Assembly (NCBI RefSeq): GCF_008364795.1
Contig: NZ_VTTM01000003.1
Span: 310,001-374,000 of the forward strand
Direction of reading: 5' to 3'
DNA length: 64,000 nucleotides
Origin: Azospirillum oryzae
Lineage (GTDB): Bacteria > Pseudomonadota > Alphaproteobacteria > Azospirillales > Azospirillaceae
Under the pieces are notes generated by a model, which was not told the DNA's origin, did not search any database, and was given only the letters and a program-made list of their open reading frames with translations. Made by a program: the position numbers and the translations under genes. Of this stretch, positions 59,159-64,000 are shown one piece after another. The first letter of the stretch is position 1, and every line of letters begins with the position of its first letter.

Positions 59159-59797
59159 CTACAGGGCGTTTTTCTCGCGGTTGGCCTTGGCCTTATCGTA
59201 GCCCTTGGCCAGTTCGGTGTTGTCGTAGATCAGCACCCAATACCCGGTGTCGCTGTCCTTCGCACGCACGCTGAGTTCGATGTTTAAGCCGGGCGCGCTG
59301 TAGGTCGTGAAGTGCCAGCTTTTGCCGCCGTTGAGGCCAGCCAGGAAATAGCGCGCCTCGTCGTAGATGCTGCCACCGGTATGGTGGGTCGCCTTTCCCC
59401 TACCGTACTTTTCTGTCAGGATGCCATTCAATTCCCCGTAGCGTGCCTTGATCTTAAAGCCGTACGGGTCGTTCGGGAAATCCTCGCTGGCCGCGATCAC
59501 CTTCCATAGCCGGTTGTCGAAACCAAAGTCGATGACGACCGTCTCCACCCCAGCGACTAGCTTCGACAGGCCGGTTGCGGAGAATCGCTGGCTGCCCTCA
59601 TTGTTCGGCACCTCGACCAGCTTGATGCCTTTGGCTTCGACATCCTCCTTGGACAGTCCCCACTCCAGTCCGAAGGGGGCGGCCGCCATAGCCGGAGCCG
59701 CGGGGGATGAGGGTACCGCCTTGGGCGGGTCGGCGGCTAGAGCAGGCGAAACAGCGCCGAGCGCAAAGCTCATCACGACAGCGGCAAAGCGGTTCAT
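59159..59797 (-). CDS. Periplasmic hypothetical protein (212 aa)
   Basis: The ATG at 59797 has GGAGAG 4 nt upstream, and a GTG at 59815 overlaps the upstream stop; the ATG is preferred. Signal peptide NRFAAVVMSFALGAVSPALA with cleavage near ADPP. The mature protein is about 190 residues: FGLEWGLSKEDVEAKGIKLV, an ATGLSKLVAGVETVVIDFGF repeat-like part, and ELNGILTEKYGRGKATHHTG. The motif G-L-x-W-G-x-S-K-E-D is common in periplasmic proteins of unknown function. It follows the coiled-coil gene with a short gap, so the two form an operon. Confidence 0.65.
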   Translation of the reverse strand: MNRFAAVVMSFALGAVSPALAADPPKAVPSSPAAPAMAAAPFGLEWGLSKEDVEAKGIKLVEVPNNEGSQRFSATGLSKLVAGVETVVIDFGFDNRLWKVIAASEDFPNDPYGFKIKARYGELNGILTEKYGRGKATHHTGGSIYDEARYFLAGLNGGKSWHFTTYSAPGLNIELSVRAKDSDTGYWVLIYDNTELAKGYDKAKANREKNAL

Positions 59798-59811
59798 GGT
59801 TCTCTCCACGC

Positions 59812-60885
59812 TCACAGGGCTTCTTTGTCGTTTACGACGGTGCCGGGCGGCACCTTGGGCGTGGCGTTGCTTGCCAAGCTCGGCGGTGCCGCCATCAGTC
59901 CGTGTTTGATCGACAGTCGCCGCTGCTCGAGCATGGACAGCGTCATTCGCTCGGTGGCAACGCGGCTAAGAATGGTCACGTAGATCAGCCCGCCGGTGTA
60001 GCGCGAGGCCTCGAGCTCGCCCGCTGCGATCGAGGCACGCGTCGCGGCGATGTCGGCGTCAAGGGGTGCGAGAACCTCTGGCGCCACGGCGATGGATGCG
60101 ACACGGGTCAGGCCTGGAGCCGGGGGCAGGCCGTGCTTGAGTGATAGAAGACCTTGCTCCAGCGCGGCCAACGTAGTCTGCTCGGTGGCCAAGCGTTGTA
60201 GCAGGGTGACCTTAATGAGGCCGCCGCTGTATTGGTCGGCGTCCTTTCGGGTGTCGGCGATGACGCGACGGCGCTCCGCAATGTCCGCTTCAAGTGCGGC
60301 GATCGCGTCCTTATCAGCGGCTGGAATGGCCGTTGCGGCAGTGGGCACCGTCGGCAGGGTGATGCCGTGCTTGAAGGCAAGGTGACGGCGCTCAAGTAGC
60401 GCCAGCGTTGTTTCGGCGAGGCGCAAGGCGGCCAAGCGTTCTGTACGGATGGTCCCGTCGCGCATCTCATCCACCGCTGCCTTGCGCTCGGCCATGGTGG
60501 CTCGCTGCTTGGTGATGTCAGCCTCGAGTGACGCCAGTTGGTCGGCGTTGGCTGATGGGGCGGCCGCGCCGGTCACGGTGTAGCGCACGTCGATGAAGCG
60601 CAGTGCAGCGGCCCGACGCTGTTCAAGCATGTCGCGGGTCTGGGCGCGGATGGCGGTGCTCAGCCCCTGCTCCGCCTTGATCTGCGGGTCTTCCGAGTTC
60701 TCGACGGGCGCCGTCTCGGCCAAGGCGGCCAAGTCGCGGTCGAGCTCAGATGTTGATGGCGGCAAACGGTTGTGAAGCTCCCATGCCAGATAGGCGCTGG
60801 CGGCAACGCTACATGCCAGGAGAATGTTCAGCGCTTTGGTGGTCACGGTCACGACATCCTCCAACCATGAGCGGGACAGTGACAT
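59812..60885 (-). CDS. Membrane-anchored protein with three coiled-coil repeats (357 aa)
   Basis: One transmembrane segment at 17-36 (ALNILLACSVAASAYLAWEL) anchors the protein. The rest is periplasmic and built of about three related units of 70-80 residues. Each begins LEADI or LDADI, runs through a long helix with an R/S-x-x-x-A pattern, then Y-S/T-G-G-L-I-x-V-T (in the second and third), then LLQRLATEQTTLAALEQG or SRVATERMTLSMLEQR, and ends S-L-K-H-G-L or S-I-K-H-G-L. It likely forms hairpins of coiled coil. The GTGA overlap shows it is the first gene of an operon with the periplasmic protein at 59159. Function unknown. Confidence 0.65.
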   Translation of the reverse strand: MSLSRSWLEDVVTVTTKALNILLACSVAASAYLAWELHNRLPPSTSELDRDLAALAETAPVENSEDPQIKAEQGLSTAIRAQTRDMLEQRRAAALRFIDVRYTVTGAAAPSANADQLASLEADITKQRATMAERKAAVDEMRDGTIRTERLAALRLAETTLALLERRHLAFKHGITLPTVPTAATAIPAADKDAIAALEADIAERRRVIADTRKDADQYSGGLIKVTLLQRLATEQTTLAALEQGLLSLKHGLPPAPGLTRVASIAVAPEVLAPLDADIAATRASIAAGELEASRYTGGLIYVTILSRVATERMTLSMLEQRRLSIKHGLMAAPPSLASNATPKVPPGTVVNDKEAL

Positions 60886-61301
60886 CGTTAGCGATACAAC
60901 CGCAGAACGTCAACGATGAAGAGAATACATATTTTACGTCTGTCGGAGCATGTCCAACGAATAAAATGTTGAATACCTTCAATGCCTTAATCGCAGAATT
61001 CCGGGAGAATCATTGACTCTAAAGGGGGCGGCCGCAGACACCGATACCGGTCAGCTACGCTGACCGCGAACTTCCTGAAAAGCTAGGGACCTTCGTAGTA
61101 GGTGATCAATGGAGGATTCTCCGTGTCACCGCGCCGCGTCATCCTGTCCGATAATGGCGCTCATCTGGTCGCGCAACGTCCTCGTCTGCTCCATCTCCGT
61201 TCCGGTCCGGCCAGCGCCGCCCCATCAGGTTCGTCCCGATCGTCATAAGGACGGGCGCCCCCGCCTTCGAGCACTGGCCGCAGCGGCTGTCCGGTTCCCA
61301 G
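60886..61301. other. Intergenic region, no gene recognised
   Basis: Includes the promoter of the coiled-coil gene in an AT-rich half (60,900-61,000). Near 61,125 a plus frame reads RRVILSDNGAHLVAQ, reminiscent of the S-D-N-G motif of rve transposases. Only about 15 residues are similar, so it may be a transposase scrap or chance. Confidence 0.3.
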
Positions 61302-62207
61302 TTAGATGTTTCCGGTCAGGCGGCATCGGCTTGCCATGAAGTCCACAAAGACGCGAACGCGTGCAGGCAGCGGGCTGACGCCTCCGAGATAGACGGCGTG
61401 GATGTCCTCGCTGCCGCCGGGATGCACATCCTCCAGCACCGGCATCAGCGCACCAGAACCGATGTCGGCGTCCACCTGGAAACGTGCTAGTCGCGCCAGC
61501 CCGACGCCACCCAGCGCGAGCAGGCGCGCGGCCTCTCCGTCGCTTGCTCGTGCGATGACGGGCGGCATGTGTTCTTCGATTCCGTCGCCGTTTCTTAACG
61601 GCCAACCGCCGATGGTCCGCGGGAAGGTCCAGCCGATTCCCTTGTGCCGGGCAAGGTCGCCAGGGTGTCTCGGTGTTCCATGCTGCTCCAGGTAGGCGGG
61701 GGAAGCGACCACGACCATGCGGGTGCTGCCTAGCTTGCGGATCATCAGGCTGGAATCTCGCAGGGGCCCGGTCCGGATCGCAACGTCGGCCCGCTCCTCC
61801 ATCAGGTCGACCACCGCATCCGACAGCAGGAGGTCGAGGGTGACGCCGGGATGGGCGGCCAAGAACTCGGGCACCAGCGGTATCAGGTAGCGCATGCCGA
61901 AGGGGACGTTGCTGTTAACGCGCAGGTTTCCACGCGGCGCCGCACCGGCCGAGGCTTCCCGCTCGGCCTCCTCCATCTCTCCCAGGATCCGCACCGCTCG
62001 GGCGTAGAACGCCTGACCTTCCGGCGTCAGGCTGAGGCGGCGTGTCGACCTGTGGATCAGCCGAGTACCCAGCCGTGCTTCCAACCGGGTGATCAGCTTG
62101 CTGACACCCGATGGCGTGAGGCCGCAGGCACGGGCGGCCGCGGTGAACCCGCCGAGATCGACGACCCGCGTGAAAACCTCCATCTCGGCCGCCCGGTTGA
62201 CATCCAT
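61302..62207 (-). CDS. LysR-family transcriptional regulator (301 aa)
   Basis: The ATG at 62207 is preferred over 62216. HTH of the LysR type: AAEMEVFTRVVDLGGFTAAA, GVSKLITRLEARLGTRLIHR, followed by the effector domain with LRVNSNVPFGMRYLIPLVPE, LLLSDAVVDLMEERADVAIR and the C-terminal ASDGEAARLLALGGVGLARL. LysR proteins of this subclass commonly repress an adjacent divergent gene, which here is the aldo/keto reductase starting at 62361. Confidence 0.9.
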   Translation of the reverse strand: MDVNRAAEMEVFTRVVDLGGFTAAARACGLTPSGVSKLITRLEARLGTRLIHRSTRRLSLTPEGQAFYARAVRILGEMEEAEREASAGAAPRGNLRVNSNVPFGMRYLIPLVPEFLAAHPGVTLDLLLSDAVVDLMEERADVAIRTGPLRDSSLMIRKLGSTRMVVVASPAYLEQHGTPRHPGDLARHKGIGWTFPRTIGGWPLRNGDGIEEHMPPVIARASDGEAARLLALGGVGLARLARFQVDADIGSGALMPVLEDVHPGGSEDIHAVYLGGVSPLPARVRVFVDFMASRCRLTGNI

Positions 62208-62360
62208 CCGCGTCACAATGATGACCCTGCGTCACAAGTCCTGAGACTGGAGGCAGCCTAATTCACAGCTGTTCCGTCGGCTATATCCTTGGCAGGCGGC
62301 AGCCCCCATCGCTCACCGCCATCGGCGACCGCGACAGCTTCGATCACGAAAGGACAAGAC

Positions 62361-63395
62361 ATGGAGTACCGGACACTCGGCGCCTCGGGCCTCAAGGTGC
62401 CCGCGCTCAGCTTCGGGACGGGCACCTTTGGCGGCAAGGGGCCGCTGTTCTCGGCTTGGGGGAACAGCGACGTCGATGACGCCCGGCGGTTGATCGACAT
62501 CTGCCTTGAAGCTGGCGTCACGCTCTTCGACACCGCCGATGTCTATTCAGACGGCGGCTCGGAGGAGGTGCTCGGCGCCGCGATCCGCGGGAGGCGCGAT
62601 AAGGTGTTGATCTCGACCAAGACCGGGTTGCCCATGGGCGACGGGCCGAACGATGCCGGTCTTTCCCGCCACCGGCTGATCGGCGCCGTGGAGGCGGCGC
62701 TCCGGCGGCTCGGGACGGATTACATCGACCTGCTCCAACTGCACGCCTTCGATGCCTTTACGCCGGTGGAGGAGGTCCTGCACACGCTGGACACGCTCGT
62801 CCGTGCCGGAAAGGTCCGCCATGTCGGCGCCTCGAACTTCGCAGGCTGGCAGCTGATGAAGTCGCTCGCCATCGCCGACCGCCATGGCTGGCCGCGCCAT
62901 GTCGTGCATCAGGTCTACTATTCGCTGACCGGACGTGACTACGAATGGGAGTTGATGCCCCTTGGCCTCGACCAGAAGGTCGGTGCGCTCGTCTGGAGCC
63001 CGCTCGGCTGGGGCAGGCTGACCGGCAAGATCCGCCGTGGTCAGCCGATCCCCCAGGGTAGCCGCCTCCACGAAACCGCCCAGTGGGGGCCGCCTGTCGA
63101 AGAGGACCGCCTCTACCGCATCGTCGACGCGCTGGACGCCGTGGCGGCCGAGACCGGGCGCAGCGTTCCCCAGGTCGCCATCGCCTGGCTGCTCGCGCGG
63201 CCGACCGTCTCCTCGGTGATCGTCGGCGCCCGCAACGAGGCGCAACTGCGGGACAATCTGGGCGCCGTCGGCTGGACGCTCGAGCCCGGGCAGATCACTC
63301 GTCTCGACGCGGCCAGCGACGTGATGCCCGCCTATCCCTATTACCCGTACCGCACGCAGGAAGGCTTCGCCCGGCTCAATCCGATGCCCATCTAA
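62361..63395 (+). CDS. Aldo/keto reductase (344 aa)
   Basis: Start chosen at 62361 (AAGGACAAGAC upstream). The sequence matches the aldo/keto reductase family: EYRTLGASGLKVPALSFGTG, DVDDARRLIDICLEAGVTLF, DTADVYSDGGSEEVLGAAIR (Asp and Tyr of the active site), ISTKTGLPMGDGP (Lys), QLHAFDAFTPVEEVLHTLDT (His), and the NADP-binding PTVSSVIVGARNEAQLRDNL. It reduces aldehydes or ketones with NADPH in the cytosol. The divergent LysR regulator probably controls it, 154 bp between starts. Confidence 0.93.
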   Translation: MEYRTLGASGLKVPALSFGTGTFGGKGPLFSAWGNSDVDDARRLIDICLEAGVTLFDTADVYSDGGSEEVLGAAIRGRRDKVLISTKTGLPMGDGPNDAGLSRHRLIGAVEAALRRLGTDYIDLLQLHAFDAFTPVEEVLHTLDTLVRAGKVRHVGASNFAGWQLMKSLAIADRHGWPRHVVHQVYYSLTGRDYEWELMPLGLDQKVGALVWSPLGWGRLTGKIRRGQPIPQGSRLHETAQWGPPVEEDRLYRIVDALDAVAAETGRSVPQVAIAWLLARPTVSSVIVGARNEAQLRDNLGAVGWTLEPGQITRLDAASDVMPAYPYYPYRTQEGFARLNPMPI

Positions 63396-63668
63396 GGTAA
63401 TGGGATGCTCCTGGCGGCGTATTCCGTCGGAACGGTAACGACAAGTACAGACCCCGCGATGCGCGTCCAGTGCGGATGCTCTCCAGCCGCCAACAGCAGC
63501 GCACCGGTGGTCACCGAAGCCCGCAGTCCAATCACGGCGATCAACCGGTGCTTGCTGTACAGACGACCAATCCGAGGATTTGCTCGCAAGGAATGTGCTG
63601 CATCCCTGTTGAGGTTGGGGCGCCCTCGCCAACCGCCTTTACCGAAAACAGTCGTCAGGAGCACCCCC

Positions 63669-64000
63669 ATGTCCAAAGAAGCATTGAAGGATCTACTCAT
63701 CGAGGAACTTCAGGACGCATAGAGTTCCGAAACCCAGATCCTCGAGGCGCTGCCCGCGATGGCGGACGCGGCGTCATCTCCTCAGCTGAAGCAGGCATTT
63801 CAGACCCACCTCAAGGAGACAGATGGGCAGGTGAAGCGTCTGGAGCAGATCTTCCAGATCCTCCAGGCCGACCCCGCGGGCAACACCTGCGAAGCCACCC
63901 AGGGGCTGATCGAGGAGGCCGAGGAGATCATGGAGCAGGGGCTCTCGCCGGAGGTTCTCGATGTCGCCCTGATCATGGCCGCACAGAAGGTCGAACATTA
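63669..64000 (+). pseudogene. YciE/YciF-like ferritin-like protein (DUF892) broken by an amber stop, partial
   Basis: An AGGAG site stands 7 nt before the ATG at 63669. The frame reads SKEALKDLLIEELQDA and then TAG at 63720-63722, and continues without further stops to the window edge as SSETQILEALPAMADAASSP, QLKQAFQTHLKETDGQVKRL and DVALIMAAQKVEHY. The family normally has Tyr at the stop position (D-A-Y-S/D-S/A-E), and TAC or TAT to TAG is one base change. The downstream part is conserved, so the mutation is recent or the codon is read through. The C-terminus lies outside the window. Confidence 0.75.

Noticed and set aside
1..64000. CRISPR array, tRNA or rRNA genes
   Set aside because: No regularly spaced repeats were seen and no cloverleaf or rRNA sequence was recognised by eye; a covariance-model search would settle the tRNA question.

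Overview
This 64 kb window is a GC-rich (about 64%) stretch that looks alphaproteobacterial. The Lrp, MocR, LysR, RadC-like and XRE proteins and the gene style suggest a Rhodospirillales/Azospirillaceae-type soil or plant-associated bacterium. That assignment is inference. No rRNA or tRNA gene was recognised. The content is accessory: a transposase operon, a large nuclease/helicase/PIWI cluster, an unusual tyrosine recombinase, several other nucleases, a small biosynthetic operon, and broken genes. This suggests a genomic island, plasmid or chromid region.

Layout. 1-3.3 kb: right part of a Tn7/Tn5053-like transposon (tnsC partial, tnsB, and a TnsA-like subunit with altered catalytic positions). 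3.3-8.8 kb: two small genes, an MFS pseudogene, a PEP-mutase/isocitrate-lyase-family enzyme, a MYG1-family protein, and a divergent PaiB/MocR pair. 9.1-14 kb: hypothetical genes, including an SH3-domain protein, a self-regulated RHH-like gene with a clear operator, and a three-gene operon whose first gene is frameshifted in a 7-G run.

14.0-34.9 kb is the highlight. It is a divergent cluster organised around a pPIWI-RE three-gene module: REase-fold nuclease, DinG-type helicase and pPIWI-RE. The pPIWI-RE reading frame continues without a stop into a further ~2,150 residues with a STAND-like P-loop ATPase, giving a 3,256-residue ORF. Genes downstream on the same strand encode a polynucleotide-kinase-like P-loop protein, a PD-(D/E)xK protein, a CoiA-like nuclease and a degenerate PD-(D/E)xK protein. 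A CapW/BrxR-like WYL regulator and another PD-(D/E)xK protein are transcribed divergently. The overlaps (14 bp, 4 bp, 1 bp) argue for translational coupling. The likely role is defence against plasmids or phages, with the WYL protein as repressor. The known pPIWI-RE module is three genes, so this extended and fused form is the best candidate for an undescribed system.

35.2-39.7 kb: a secreted NUC1-type nuclease with an overlapping small acidic gene, SH3 and membrane proteins, two XRE regulators, and a RadC-like protein lacking JAMM metal ligands. 39.7-46.3 kb: a five-gene operon (GHMP kinase, cysteine-synthase-like PLP enzyme, ATP-grasp ligase, EamA exporter, argininosuccinate-lyase-like enzyme) with a divergent Lrp regulator and a perfect palindrome. 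It looks like a pathway for a small amino-acid-derived product. 46.3-58 kb: an SNase-like protein, an alpha/beta hydrolase, an HNH nuclease, a methyltransferase-HNH fusion, an 817-residue tyrosine recombinase, an HNH remnant, and a lower-GC pair made of a four-TM protein and an MBL-fold protein. 58.5-64 kb: an orphan His-Xaa-Ser repeat protein, two periplasmic proteins (one with three coiled-coil repeats), a LysR/aldo-keto reductase pair, and a YciF-like gene stopped by an amber codon at the window edge.
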